Virus record (IMG/VR): IMGVR_UViG_3300034120_000574 | Span: 1-35,975 of that record | Length of the DNA stretch: 35,975 nucleotides | Reading direction: 5' to 3' (one strand) | Source of the DNA: a virus | Shown: positions 1 to 8,914 of the stretch, in pieces | How the letters are laid out: every line of letters begins with the position of its first letter | Numbering within the stretch: position 1 is the stretch's first letter | Position numbers and translations under genes: made by a program | The notes under the pieces: generated by a model | Told to the model about the DNA's origin: nothing | The model's database searches: none | The model's input: the letters and a program-made list of their open reading frames with translations, nothing else

Positions 1-3000
1 TCACGAGTTATATTTTGAACAGATTCTGTTACTCCTAAATCTTTTAAGTATTTATTTCCTCCTGGTGTTCTTTCTAATTTTTTAATTAAATCATTTAATT
101 GAGTAAGTGCTTCTTCTTCTGTTATGTTTTCTAAAGCCCTGTCTTTGTAGACACCTTGAATTTGTTGATAAATTCCTGTAAGTGGGGATTCTTTTGGCTT
201 TGCTGTTGAAGCTGCGTTGCTTACTGCTGTAGATTTTTTATTTAAAACATCTATTTGTGCCTGTAAAGCATCAATCTTAGATTGTACTGCCTTGTCTATT
301 GCATCTTCTGCTACCTTTAATTGTTGTGCTCCAACAAGTCTTTGAATACTAATTTGTGCTTGTGCGGCACCAACCATATCACCTTTAGCAAGAGCTGTTT
401 GATAATTTAATTGCTCTTGCTGTATTTGAAGCTTAATATCTTCAGACTGTTGCTGATCTCTTAAAGCTTTCTTTCTTTCATCGCCTTCTTTTTTAATTTG
501 TTCAATTTGTTTATTCTTTAAGCTAATTTGAGTTTCAAGATTTTGAATTGCTGTTTTGCTTGCAGTTGCTTGTTTTTTATTAAAGGCGTCAATGTCTTTG
601 GCCATTTTTCCAGTTAAGGAATTTTCTTGAGCTTTTTTGCTTGTAACATCTAATAATTTATTGTAGTTATTGGTTACTTCTTCTACTGCAAAAGCAAGTT
701 TTTTTAATTGTCCTTTATCTAATCCGCTTAAATCTTTTTGAACTCCGCCAAGAACAATTCTCCATTTTGACAAAGCCGTTTCAACATCATCTGATGTGCT
801 TAATATTTCAGCTAATCCTGGGGAAGTTTTTGATATTTCAACTATTAGATCTTGAGTTAATTTTACATTACCTTGTCCAGATTTTTCTATTGCATTATAT
901 TGTTCTTTTAACGCTAAAGATTTATCTGTGGCATTTTCTATGTAGTCTCCCATTGATGAAAATATTTGAAGTAGTCCAGCAGCCCTATCTTTGCTGTCTG
1001 TAAATTTAGACATAGCAACAAGCATAGATTCAATTGCAGTTTTTGCACTTGTAATGCCAGCTAGCCCTTTATCTCCTAGTACTATTTGAATAAAACCAGA
1101 CTTTCCAGATTCTGCAAGTAATGCAGCTATCTTTGCATTAGCTTGTGCTGCTGACTCTCCAGCAGCAACAAATTGAGCTTTTAATCCTTGTGCAACTGTG
1201 ATTAATTTATCCGATGGTGTCTCTTTAAACAATTTAACTAATTCTGGATACGTAGACTTTACTTTTTCTCTTAAGTCAGCAAATTGTTTTATAGTTAATG
1301 TTAAACCAGATAGTCCAGCAGTATTCATTTGTGCATGCAATAACGCTGCGGTTGCTCTGGTATCTTCTATTGTTTTTGTAACTTGCTTTAATTGTGAGTC
1401 AAAATCTTTAATTGGTTTTACACCACCAGAAAATGCTAGTCTATTTAACTTAGCAGATTCTTCTTGATTCTTTTTAAATTTAATTAAAGCTGCTGTTACT
1501 CCTACTATTGCGGCACCAGCTGCTACATATGGATTTGCTAATAAAGGTCCAAGCCTTCCAAGTATTCCAGCAGTTGATGTTCCTTGTGCAGATACCTGGC
1601 CAAGCTTTTGCATAATAGATTGCAGTATGGTTGGGACAAGTATCATTCCAGCTAAAGACCCTAAGTTTCCGCCAGCTTTTTGACCTAATGCTGCACCAGC
1701 AGTACTGCCACCTATATAAGCAGCTGTTGTTCCAAGATTCCCCATAACAGACGGTATTCCATAATTATTTTTTCCACGCTTTACTCGTCCACCAACAACT
1801 CCACCACGATTATATCCTCTAACTTTTCCGCCCATGTTCATAGCTGATAATAGATCGGAGTCTTCTTTGTTATATCTATTTTGTTGTGTTGATCTTATGC
1901 CTCTAATAAATGAACCGCCATGACTTCTTTTACTGCTATCATTTATGCCACCAATTTCAGCAGCATTTACGTATCTTCCCCAATCAGATTCTGTCATGGG
2001 GCCCTTATGTTTTGAAACAAAACCGTTTAGTCTAGTCCCTGCGTATTCAGATATTCTTTTTGCTTCAATTGGCATTACTCCCATTGATTTTAATTTTATA
2101 AGTAAACTTTGCATGCTTTCAGGGCCAACAGGTTCCCAGTTGTCTCTCCAGCCAGTTCCATTTGTATTTGTTTCTGGTAAATTACTTTTTATAGCTTCAT
2201 TAAATCTTTTTGAAGTTTTAACCCATGTACTAGATAAAGCTTTTAGAGTTACGTACTTTGCTCCAGATGGTACTGGTACGCCTATTGATTTTAAAACATC
2301 TACTGGAATATTATCGTCTGGACCGTAGCCCATTTTTTTAAGTCTTTTTATAAAAGAAGGACTATAGGCGTGAGTTAAAGTTTGTCCAGGAAGTGTGGGG
2401 GTTATTCCATAATTTTTATTACTTTCATTTTTATAAACACTACCTCTAGTTAATCTGTAATCATTAAATCTCATTAAAGATCCAGGTTCTGAAAATGATT
2501 GAGTAGTAGAGCCAGTTCTATCCATAACCCCTCTACTTGCTCTATAGTACTCTTTACCTGGAGATCTAAATCCTGAGAAAATTTTGGAGGCTGCTGCGTA
2601 TTTTGCAACAAGAGAGGGAATTCCATAATTATTTTTTGAAGCTACAACCCTGCCGCCAACTGCAAATTGATTGTTATAGGCTAATAGCATTTCAGATTCT
2701 GATGGTGTCGGATTATTAATTATAATTTCTCCAGGAGTTACCATTGCTGGTACTACTTTTCCACCTTGATTGTAACCCATTAAATTATCTGATGCTTTTC
2801 TATTTAATACAATATCTCCCTCTACCAAATTCATAAATTGAGTATCTGTTGTGTCTGATCTTGGCCCAGGAACAACCATTCCGCCTGTTGCAAATTTCTT
2901 TGGCATTGTTGTTTCTGTTGAATATCCTGCCCCGTATGTCCTTACCCCAAGAGATCTTGCAATTTTATCTATGATTTTTGATGCTGGCCTATTTGGTCTA

Positions 3001-5603
3001 AAAATTTCTTTAATGTTTGCTTTACCTGTAGGTCCAACTATTGGCTGATTAATTAAAGGAACTTGTGTTAAATTAGCGGTTCTTCCAAGATCTGCAGCAA
3101 CTTGAGCAGTTGTTTGCGCCATCATTGCTTCTAGCTGTGAATTTATTGCAATAATTTTTGCACGAGCAGTATCTAACGTAATTTTTCCTGCTTGTAGTTG
3201 TTGAACAATTAATGCAGATTGTGATGCTGCATTGGTTGTTATTTTTGTCATTGCTGGAAGAAGCTGTCCGAATGTAGTATTTATTTCTGTGCTAAATGTT
3301 CCTGTTCTAGCAATTTCTTTCTTTAAATCTGCAACTTCTCTTTTTGTCATCATAGACAATGTACCCATTAGAGAATGCCACTTTGCTGCTTCTCCAGCAA
3401 CTATTCCCGTAGAAGCCCCTCTTGAAGATGTTAATCCTTCAATTTTTGGCAGATCCCCTGCCATAAATATTTGAGGAACAGTTCCTATTTTTTGATTTAC
3501 ATCAATTGATCCTGGGGTAACAGAGTGAATTGTTTGAGCATCTCTTTGTCCTTTACTCATTAATGCTCTTGGATTATGGTGTGAAGCAGCTCTTGTGCCT
3601 ACCTCTCCCACAAGCGGGTGATTAGGATTTACTACTCTTTGTCCAGCAATAATATTTGTTCCACCCATAGTAGATACTCCTGGGTTTGTTTGAATTATTG
3701 CATTTGATGCATCTGCTGCTAATTTATTATATGAAGCAGACAGTCTAGATATTGCTTGATTTAATATATCTGCTGCTTTAGCATCACTATAAAATGTTTG
3801 TTCTGCAAGTGACCCTGCTTTATTTGCTGCAAGTATTTCTGGTGTTAAGAGTCTCCAGCCTTCTCCACCTTTAAACATAGCTCTAAAATGAGATGCACCT
3901 TTAATTACATAACCAAAGAAGTTTGCAAGAACACCAGTAAGCATAATAAGTGGTCCAGCTACCGCAGTAAGTCCTCCAAAGAAAGCTAGAATTGTTTTTA
4001 TTGGTCCAGGTAATTTATCTATAAATTTTAATATTCCACTAACAATATTTATTAGATGTGTATTTATTGTTAAAAACTGTTCGCCAACTACAGCTAGATC
4101 TGCCTTTAATCCTTCAAGAGCTCTCCTGTACTTACCAGAAGCGGATTCTGTAACCATACTTAATTCTCGACCAGCAATGTTTGCTAAATCTTGAGAACTT
4201 GCTTTCATTAAATCCATTACTTGTAAGGTTTGGCTTCCTTGCTTTCCAAGGTTTTCAAATAAAGCATTCATACGAGCAAATTGGAATTTACCAAATAATT
4301 GTTCTAATGCCTGTTGTTTTTGTAATGGATCTAAGTTGTCTAATGCTGATTGTAATGCCAATAATGTATTTGTTGTGTTTCCAGCATTTTTTTGAACAAT
4401 GTCAGTTAATGATATTCCAAATCCAGCAAACATTTCTTTTGCTACTTTAGTTGGATTAATTAAAGATGCAAGTCCTGACTTTAAAGCGTTAGCGCCTTCT
4501 GATGCATTGATTCCGCCTTCTCTCATTGCAGTTAAATACAATGCTAAATCTTCTACGCTACCTCCAAGACCTTTAATAATTGGACCAGCTTTAGGAATTG
4601 CTTCTACTAAGTCATTAAGAGTTGTTGATGTCTGGTTTTCAACTGCGTTTAAAAAGTTAATTGATTCTGCTAGTTCATCAGTATTTTGTTTGAATGCAGA
4701 TTGAATTGCTAATGTTGCCTTCATTGCATCTTGTCTATCTACTTCACCAAGAACTGCTAGACGAGTTGTTTCTTTAATTGAGCCTAATAATTCGTTACCT
4801 TGCTTTCCAGTTGCAGCAATGTCAGCACCTAATGCAATTGTTTCTTTAAATGAAGAACCGTATGCTTTAGATAATTCAGATGCGGTTTCAGTAACTTGTT
4901 TTCTTATTTTGCCTAAATCACTTGCTGATGTAGCAGCTAAACCACCATAAACCTTTGTTAAACGAGTTAACTCTTGATCGGCTTCTCGAAATGCTTTTGC
5001 AGATGCAGCTCCAAATGCTGCTAATGGAACAGTTAATCCTACGGTTAATTGACGACCAGCCCACTGGGTATTCTTACCCCAATTAATTAATGAGTTTGCT
5101 CCTTCTTGAACTACACGATTCATAATTTGTAGTTCTTGTCTTGCTAAAGCTGTTTTGCTTTTTACCTTATCAAGGCCAGTTGGAATGTGAACATTGTACT
5201 GCATCAAACCTTCGGCATTTTTGCCAAGAGGTTGAAGAATTGCATTTTGTAGCTGAACTTGTTGTTGAGCTAATTGTCTAATTAATCCGCCATTAGTTTT
5301 TAAATGTCCTTGATATACTTGAAAAAATTGTTTTAATTTGATTTGGCCTTTGTCTAATTGAGATCCAAATTTATCTACATCAGATGTTAAATTTACAAAG
5401 TGTGTGGAAAATTGTCCAGTGCTTCTAAGTGTGTCTGCAAAAGAACGATTCATTACAGCAACTTGTGCTGCTAAATTCTTATTTGTTGCGTTTAATTTTG
5501 TTTGAAGATTAGTTAAGGCTGAAGATACCTTACCGAGATCTGCGATAAGATTTGAAAAGTCGGACGTGGCGACTATTCGGGTGACTATCTGTTCTTCAGC
5601 CAT
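1..5603 (-). CDS. Tail tape measure protein (TP901 family), C-terminus outside window
   Basis: Reading frame open from ATG at 5603 to the window edge, at least 1,867 codons. Tape measure proteins set the length of the phage tail tube and are ejected with DNA. After an N-terminal coiled-coil region, residues about 190-455 read as the TP901 tape-measure core (alpha-helical, motif AFREADQELTRLTKVYGG and later MREGGINASEGANALKSG). A hydrophobic stretch follows at about 535-565 (LAFFGGLTAVAGPLIMLTGV) and another at about 1358-1376. The middle contains the GG-V-PGP...D...EGDIVLN type motif common in tape measures and three NYGIxP-type motifs. The last part (about 1650-1835) is charged coiled coil rich in Gln and Lys. 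It lies directly after the chaperone pair, the standard position. The start is supported by position. The AAGGAG Shine-Dalgarno sits 14 nt upstream, which is long. At 0.15 nm per residue the tail would be at least about 280 nm. Confidence 0.93.
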   Translation of the reverse strand, partial: MAEEQIVTRIVATSDFSNLIADLGKVSSALTNLQTKLNATNKNLAAQVAVMNRSFADTLRSTGQFSTHFVNLTSDVDKFGSQLDKGQIKLKQFFQVYQGHLKTNGGLIRQLAQQQVQLQNAILQPLGKNAEGLMQYNVHIPTGLDKVKSKTALARQELQIMNRVVQEGANSLINWGKNTQWAGRQLTVGLTVPLAAFGAASAKAFREADQELTRLTKVYGGLAATSASDLGKIRKQVTETASELSKAYGSSFKETIALGADIAATGKQGNELLGSIKETTRLAVLGEVDRQDAMKATLAIQSAFKQNTDELAESINFLNAVENQTSTTLNDLVEAIPKAGPIIKGLGGSVEDLALYLTAMREGGINASEGANALKSGLASLINPTKVAKEMFAGFGISLTDIVQKNAGNTTNTLLALQSALDNLDPLQKQQALEQLFGKFQFARMNALFENLGKQGSQTLQVMDLMKASSQDLANIAGRELSMVTESASGKYRRALEGLKADLAVVGEQFLTINTHLINIVSGILKFIDKLPGPIKTILAFFGGLTAVAGPLIMLTGVLANFFGYVIKGASHFRAMFKGGEGWRLLTPEILAANKAGSLAEQTFYSDAKAADILNQAISRLSASYNKLAADASNAIIQTNPGVSTMGGTNIIAGQRVVNPNHPLVGEVGTRAASHHNPRALMSKGQRDAQTIHSVTPGSIDVNQKIGTVPQIFMAGDLPKIEGLTSSRGASTGIVAGEAAKWHSLMGTLSMMTKREVADLKKEIARTGTFSTEINTTFGQLLPAMTKITTNAASQSALIVQQLQAGKITLDTARAKIIAINSQLEAMMAQTTAQVAADLGRTANLTQVPLINQPIVGPTGKANIKEIFRPNRPASKIIDKIARSLGVRTYGAGYSTETTMPKKFATGGMVVPGPRSDTTDTQFMNLVEGDIVLNRKASDNLMGYNQGGKVVPAMVTPGEIIINNPTPSESEMLLAYNNQFAVGGRVVASKNNYGIPSLVAKYAAASKIFSGFRSPGKEYYRASRGVMDRTGSTTQSFSEPGSLMRFNDYRLTRGSVYKNESNKNYGITPTLPGQTLTHAYSPSFIKRLKKMGYGPDDNIPVDVLKSIGVPVPSGAKYVTLKALSSTWVKTSKRFNEAIKSNLPETNTNGTGWRDNWEPVGPESMQSLLIKLKSMGVMPIEAKRISEYAGTRLNGFVSKHKGPMTESDWGRYVNAAEIGGINDSSKRSHGGSFIRGIRSTQQNRYNKEDSDLLSAMNMGGKVRGYNRGGVVGGRVKRGKNNYGIPSVMGNLGTTAAYIGGSTAGAALGQKAGGNLGSLAGMILVPTILQSIMQKLGQVSAQGTSTAGILGRLGPLLANPYVAAGAAIVGVTAALIKFKKNQEESAKLNRLAFSGGVKPIKDFDSQLKQVTKTIEDTRATAALLHAQMNTAGLSGLTLTIKQFADLREKVKSTYPELVKLFKETPSDKLITVAQGLKAQFVAAGESAAQANAKIAALLAESGKSGFIQIVLGDKGLAGITSAKTAIESMLVAMSKFTDSKDRAAGLLQIFSSMGDYIENATDKSLALKEQYNAIEKSGQGNVKLTQDLIVEISKTSPGLAEILSTSDDVETALSKWRIVLGGVQKDLSGLDKGQLKKLAFAVEEVTNNYNKLLDVTSKKAQENSLTGKMAKDIDAFNKKQATASKTAIQNLETQISLKNKQIEQIKKEGDERKKALRDQQQSEDIKLQIQQEQLNYQTALAKGDMVGAAQAQISIQRLVGAQQLKVAEDAIDKAVQSKIDALQAQIDVLNKKSTAVSNAASTAKPKESPLTGIYQQIQGVYKDRALENITEEEALTQLNDLIKKLERTPGGNKYLKDLGVTESVQNITR

Positions 5604-5614
5604 TTACTATAATT

Positions 5615-5977
5615 TTACTCCTTAGAGTATCCTAAACCTGCGTTTATTCCGAATCCTGCTTCTGAGGCAAAGCTTCCTTGTAATGATAGTACATCACTAC
5701 CGCTTGCTTTTACTCCAAGAGCCCTTCTTCGTATGTCGTCAAATGTAGGACCTTCTTTTTCTTGTTCATCATTTAAGTTTACTCCCTGAAGAGATGCTAA
5801 GAATTTTCTTTTCTCATCTTCAGTTTTTTGCATTGCCTTAAATGTTTGTATCAGTTCTGGCATTGAGAGGCTTTCTTCTAATTCTTCGTAATTTTTCCAA
5901 TTACCTAAAAGAAAAACTTCTCCTAATAAAGCGGCTAAATCTAGTTCTGACCAGCCAGAACCGCTGCCGCTAGAAGG
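5615..5977 (-). CDS. Tail assembly chaperone, -1 frameshift extension (T part of G-T product)
   Basis: This frame is open from 5986 down to a stop at 5615 and overlaps the end of the upstream chaperone gene in the -1 frame. It is most likely translated only after slippage at the CCCAAAC heptamer (5983-5977). The joined protein, 5615-6273, would have 99 residues from the first gene plus 120 from this frame, 219 in all. The joined region begins with a Ser/Gly-rich linker, then an acidic segment (WSELDLAALLGEV), then a helical, charged part. An internal ATG at 5863 would give only 82 residues and lacks a good ribosome site, so independent translation is less likely. In lambda-like tails the G-T fusion binds the tape measure and recruits tail tube protein. 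Position between major tail protein and tape measure fits exactly. Confidence 0.85.
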   Translation of the reverse strand, partial: PSSGSGSGWSELDLAALLGEVFLLGNWKNYEELEESLSMPELIQTFKAMQKTEDEKRKFLASLQGVNLNDEQEKEGPTFDDIRRRALGVKASGSDVLSLQGSFASEAGFGINAGLGYSKE

Positions 5978-6273
5978 TTTGGGTCGTCAAGTTTAATTCC
6001 ACCACATACTTCTAGAATTCTATTAATGGTAGGCATGTCTAGTGCATCTTCCAGTTTATCTTTATCAGCTACCAATTCTGGTACCTGAGATTCAATTGCA
6101 ATTCCGCATGCTGTAATTAGAATTGTAAGTGTTTCGTCTTCTCCTGACGAAGTTTCTGTTTTTTTAATTTCTGCCATGAACTTTCTTAAAGCTTTAATAG
6201 TCAATGGTTTTAGTTTTACCTTTGAGCCATTTTGAAGTTCAATTTCTTCTATGTCGTATACTGTTGTAGCCAA
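5941..6273 (-). CDS. Tail assembly chaperone, N-terminal product (G-like)
   Basis: 110-residue acidic protein between the major tail protein and tape measure genes. It begins with a beta-type segment (YDIEEIELQNGSKVKLKPL) followed by helices, the usual form of phage tail assembly chaperones, which coat the tape measure protein before tube polymerisation and are absent from the finished virion. The start is TTG at 6273, preceded by a strong AGGAGG at 5-nt spacing. No ATG is better placed. The last 11 codons overlap the -1 frame of the next reading frame and contain the slippery site downstream of residue 99. It has its own promoter (6300-6328) right after a terminator, so it starts a new transcript with the tape measure gene. 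Confidence 0.85.
   Translation of the reverse strand: MATTVYDIEEIELQNGSKVKLKPLTIKALRKFMAEIKKTETSSGEDETLTILITACGIAIESQVPELVADKDKLEDALDMPTINRILEVCGGIKLDDPNLLAAAVLAGQN
5977..5983 (-). promoter_or_regulatory. Programmed -1 ribosomal frameshift site (CCCAAAC)
   Basis: On the minus strand the zero-frame codons are GAC CCA AAC, giving a canonical X XXY YYZ heptamer C CCA AAC. It sits two codons after the stop (TGA, 5989-5987) that limits the -1 frame and 11 codons before the stop of the zero frame, so it is inside the only 46-base overlap where slippage can work. The same arrangement is known for tail chaperone genes in most lambda-like phages. Confidence 0.85.
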
Positions 6274-6299
6274 TTTATCCTCCTAGGATTGTCTTAATT

Positions 6300-6328
6300 A
6301 TTATAACATAATGGTATTATCACTACAA
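6300..6328 (-). promoter_or_regulatory. Promoter for tail chaperone/tape measure genes (extended -10)
   Basis: Minus strand: TTGTAG (6328-6323), 17-base spacer, TATAAT (6305-6300), with TGT directly before the -10 (extended -10). Transcription would begin about 20 bases before the TTG start and just after the terminator at 6335-6358. Confidence 0.65.
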
Positions 6329-6334
6329 ATAGAA

Positions 6335-6358
6335 AGGCCCCCAAATTAATGGGGGCCT
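6335..6358 (-). terminator. Rho-independent terminator after major tail protein gene
   Basis: Perfect 8-bp stem AGGCCCCC / GGGGGCCT with an 8-base AT loop. On the minus strand it is followed by TTCTATTT. It lies 21 bases after the stop of the major tail protein gene. Confidence 0.85.
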
Positions 6359-6379
6359 CTATAATTTAAATTAGTTAAA

Positions 6380-7087
6380 TTAAACTGTTAACACACGGTC
6401 AATAATCTTACCGTATTCTGAGCCAGAGTAGTTAGCATCTGGTAGAAGACGGAATGTTACTGGGAATGTGGTTGGAGTGGTACGTGCAAGTGAGAATTGT
6501 GACTGTTGTACAGACAATACTCGACGAGCATAATATACACGCTCTGATGCGGTTGAGCTAGCTGTTGGAGCTAGACCTACTGCAATTAATTGACGCTCTG
6601 TTGGAGCCGCTCCTAGGGAACCTGCCTCAAGACCTAAAACGTCTTTCTTAGTTAGTCCAGTTCCTGATGTTGATAAAGATGATGCATTCTGTCCGAATAC
6701 CGCTACAATGTTTTCTAGAGTACCTTCTGACATTTCTGTTGCAATCATAACCTCCATTGCAGATTTAAACAGCTTAGCTGTATCTAGCAATTGGTCAACG
6801 GTTACTGAATCGTATGTTGGGTTGTAAGTAATTTGAAGACCGTTGTTAGTAAAACCAACGTTACGATATCCAAACTTACCTGCTTCTTGATCTACTGCAT
6901 TTAATGAAGTTGTGTATGAAACTCCTGATGCGAAAGCTGGTACACCAACTGTTGTTGCACCTGAAGCTACCGCTACACCTGCTTCTGCGTTAGCAATATA
7001 ATCTGCATCGTTTACGTCAACTGTTGATAAAAACAGTGGTGACGCACCAACGAGAATATTTTTTGCATTACCTACGGATTGTGCCAT
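6380..7087 (-). CDS. Major tail (tube) protein
   Basis: 235 residues, by order and type the tail tube subunit: it follows the tail terminator gene and precedes the frameshifted chaperone pair. The sequence is beta-rich with Ala/Ser/Thr/Gly, few charges and no TM segment, and begins with a SVGNAKNILVGASPLFLS type start seen in tube proteins of Gram-positive phages. The gene is isolated by its own promoter (7169-7197) and a strong terminator, which suits a protein needed in hundreds of copies. The ATG has an AGGAGG ribosome site (GGAGGAAACAAAACT before ATG). No Ig-like C-terminal domain is present. There is no second tube or sheath gene beside it, which argues against a contractile tail. Confidence 0.82.
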   Translation of the reverse strand: MAQSVGNAKNILVGASPLFLSTVDVNDADYIANAEAGVAVASGATTVGVPAFASGVSYTTSLNAVDQEAGKFGYRNVGFTNNGLQITYNPTYDSVTVDQLLDTAKLFKSAMEVMIATEMSEGTLENIVAVFGQNASSLSTSGTGLTKKDVLGLEAGSLGAAPTERQLIAVGLAPTASSTASERVYYARRVLSVQQSQFSLARTTPTTFPVTFRLLPDANYSGSEYGKIIDRVLTV

Positions 7088-7168
7088 AGTTTTGTTTCCT
7101 CCTATATTTCAATATATATATATTTAAATCTTAAGTTCAAGCTGGCTAGGCTTCTTTCCTCATGTCCT

Positions 7169-7197
7169 ATAATACGGCATAATGAGGTCTAAAGCAA
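7169..7197 (-). promoter_or_regulatory. Promoter of major tail protein gene
   Basis: Minus strand TTGCTT (7197-7192), 17-base spacer, TATTAT (7174-7169) in the 111-base gap before the gene. The gap also contains an AT-rich run (ATATATATAT) and an AGGAGG ribosome site. The leader would be about 75 bases, longer than at the other promoters here. Confidence 0.5.
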
Positions 7198-7198
7198 T

Positions 7199-7711
7199 TT
7201 AAAGAAATCGACCAGTTTGGTCTGTTATTCTTGAATATTTAGCCTCTAAAATAATGTCTGTTGACAGGAAGCCTTTTAGCTCTTCGGATGGTTCGGTAGG
7301 GGATATATCGGCTATAAAAATACTATGGAATTTAAACTTGTTATTTAGGGACTCAAACCTATTTACATCTTTTGCAGAGTCATCCATTCTCCTAAATAGG
7401 TCGGTCATAAAATTTCTTATTTCATTAATTTCTGAGACATCTGTGGAGTAAACTGTAAAGAGAATTTGCTCACAGCATATTAGCCAGTTGTCCTCGTATG
7501 AAAGACCAATCTTGTCATAAATTATATGCTTTTTTCCACTCAAGAATTGGTTCATTTCTGGAGATTGTTGGACTGGAATAATAGGGACTATTGCACTTCC
7601 TACGTTATCGCTATAATAATCATCCTCATCAAATATCTTTGCCTCTAATAGTTCTGCCCATAAGAATTTTCTTATTTCTAGCATAGCGTCTAATTTAAAA
7701 TTGGCTGTCAT
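7199..7711 (-). CDS. Putative tail terminator / tail completion protein
   Basis: 170-residue soluble protein with an alpha/beta pattern. It starts with a helix (LDAMLEIRKFLWAELLEA), then beta strands around IVPIIPVQQ and ICCEQILFTVYSTD, then a helix (ISEINE-type, NEIRNFMTDLFRRMDD) and a final strand (IILEAKYSRI). This fits the tail terminator fold that caps the tube and joins it to the head. Position directly before the major tail protein, after an HK97 gp10-like gene, supports this. It overlaps the preceding gene by 4 bases (ATGA), so translation is probably coupled. The assignment rests on order and general fold, not on a diagnostic motif. Confidence 0.6.
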   Translation of the reverse strand: MTANFKLDAMLEIRKFLWAELLEAKIFDEDDYYSDNVGSAIVPIIPVQQSPEMNQFLSGKKHIIYDKIGLSYEDNWLICCEQILFTVYSTDVSEINEIRNFMTDLFRRMDDSAKDVNRFESLNNKFKFHSIFIADISPTEPSEELKGFLSTDIILEAKYSRITDQTGRFL

Positions 7712-8496
7712 ATCATTGACGCTCCAAATGCTTTTTCTGATGCTGCGTCCGCCATTGATCTAATTAAATTTGGAGAAAATGAGTACTTAACTGTTCTGAT
7801 TGTGGCTGGAATTCTTAGAGCCCTTAGTGACTCTGAATTAAATAGTTCTTTAAATCCAGATTTTTTAATAGAACTATTTACCAATTCCCCACTAAAGAAT
7901 CTTGAATATTGTAATTTAAATTGATTCATTACACTAGTTCCTCCTGGCCTTTTAACGGTCACTGAGGCACCTTTAGGCATAAACACTGTATTACCATCAA
8001 CTTCAAATACTAACCTCTCAGAATGGCGTGGAGCAATTTTAAGGGGCATGCCAGCTTCCATGATAGAAGCTTTTGCTGCAAATACATGTCTACGTTTACT
8101 ATTTGATGCTGGGACTAATGACTTAGACATAAGGAATTCAAAATCAATTTTAAACGATATTCCTTCAGAATCTATAGATGTTAACTTAAATAATCTAGCA
8201 TTCTTATTTCCAGACTTTTTCCATTCATATACATGGTGAAATGATTTAGGCTTTGTTCTTGCCTGAGCATCTATATAATTTCCAAAATCTTTTTCTATTT
8301 GAGTAAATACTATTTTTTTAAAAGAATTTTTAAACTTTTTGCTATTGCTTAGTTTGGCAATTACATTAGCTTGGTAATATAAGGCTGCTGATATTTGCGC
8401 CACATTACTATCATTAATAGCCCCCTTTGGATTTTTATTATACATTAATCTTTCAAGACCAGAAGCAGCCTGGAGAAGCATTGCGTTAGATTCCAA
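7708..8496 (-). CDS. HK97 gp10-like neck/tail completion protein
   Basis: 262 residues, basic, no membrane segment. It starts with helices (AMLLQAASGLERLMYN), has a long Lys-rich middle (LSNSKKFKNSFKKIVFTQIEK) and ends helical (FSPNLIRSMADAASEKAFGAS). The pattern and gene position (between head closure-type and tail terminator genes) match the minor virion proteins often called HK97 gp10-like. It overlaps the previous gene by 11 bases and the next by 4, within one head-to-tail connector operon. The exact role, joining head to tail or completing the tail, cannot be told from sequence alone. Confidence 0.5.
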   Translation of the reverse strand: MESNAMLLQAASGLERLMYNKNPKGAINDSNVAQISAALYYQANVIAKLSNSKKFKNSFKKIVFTQIEKDFGNYIDAQARTKPKSFHHVYEWKKSGNKNARLFKLTSIDSEGISFKIDFEFLMSKSLVPASNSKRRHVFAAKASIMEAGMPLKIAPRHSERLVFEVDGNTVFMPKGASVTVKRPGGTSVMNQFKLQYSRFFSGELVNSSIKKSGFKELFNSESLRALRIPATIRTVKYSFSPNLIRSMADAASEKAFGASMI

Positions 8497-8914
8497 TTTG
8501 CTGGTTCTCCGATCTCTTTAATGTTGAGTTGTATGCTAAAACTTGTCCAAATGGATCTGTTATAGGGGTCGTTCCAATTATTTCAAAAACAGTTGGGGTA
8601 TCAGATGGATAGTTTAATTCTGTCCAAATTGCTTCTTCATTGCTATCTCTAATATTAGTAATTTTTTCTCTAGCCGTAAGTCTTTCTGAGGTGCGTACTT
8701 GAATTACCTGCTCGTTGTTATATTTATTACTAAATATCTGTTTGTCCCCAGATCTTGTCGTTGCAGAGTTTGTTATTACTCCTTTTGCATGACAATCTAA
8801 TGTTTTATAATAATTCCATTCTTTTATTATAGCCCCAGTATCTGGGTTTTGTACATCCAATTGTTTATATATATCCATTTTCATGGATAGCACTGCTTCC
8901 ATGATATCGATCAT
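8486..8914 (-). CDS. Putative head closure (head-tail stopper) protein
   Basis: 142 residues. The region reads as a small beta-barrel typical of head closure proteins: MDIYKQLDVQNPDTGAIIKEW at the start (a 'vdvyrqt...Gai' pattern), a disordered loop around residues 45-65 and IIGTTPITDPFGQ near the end. Such proteins plug the portal after DNA packaging. The start ATG overlaps the stop of the previous gene (TAATG). Position, third after the major capsid gene, agrees. A second in-frame ATG pair lies 10-12 codons downstream, and the chosen start is favoured by the coupling. Confidence 0.55.
   Translation of the reverse strand: MIDIMEAVLSMKMDIYKQLDVQNPDTGAIIKEWNYYKTLDCHAKGVITNSATTRSGDKQIFSNKYNNEQVIQVRTSERLTAREKITNIRDSNEEAIWTELNYPSDTPTVFEIIGTTPITDPFGQVLAYNSTLKRSENQQIGI

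Noticed and set aside
5615-5863. Separate 82-codon gene starting at ATG 5863
   Set aside because: No good ribosome site; the frame is open upstream to the slippery heptamer, so the frameshift extension explains it better.
7263-7268. TTGACA as a plus-strand -35 box
   Set aside because: Inside the tail terminator gene and without a matching -10 or plus-strand gene.
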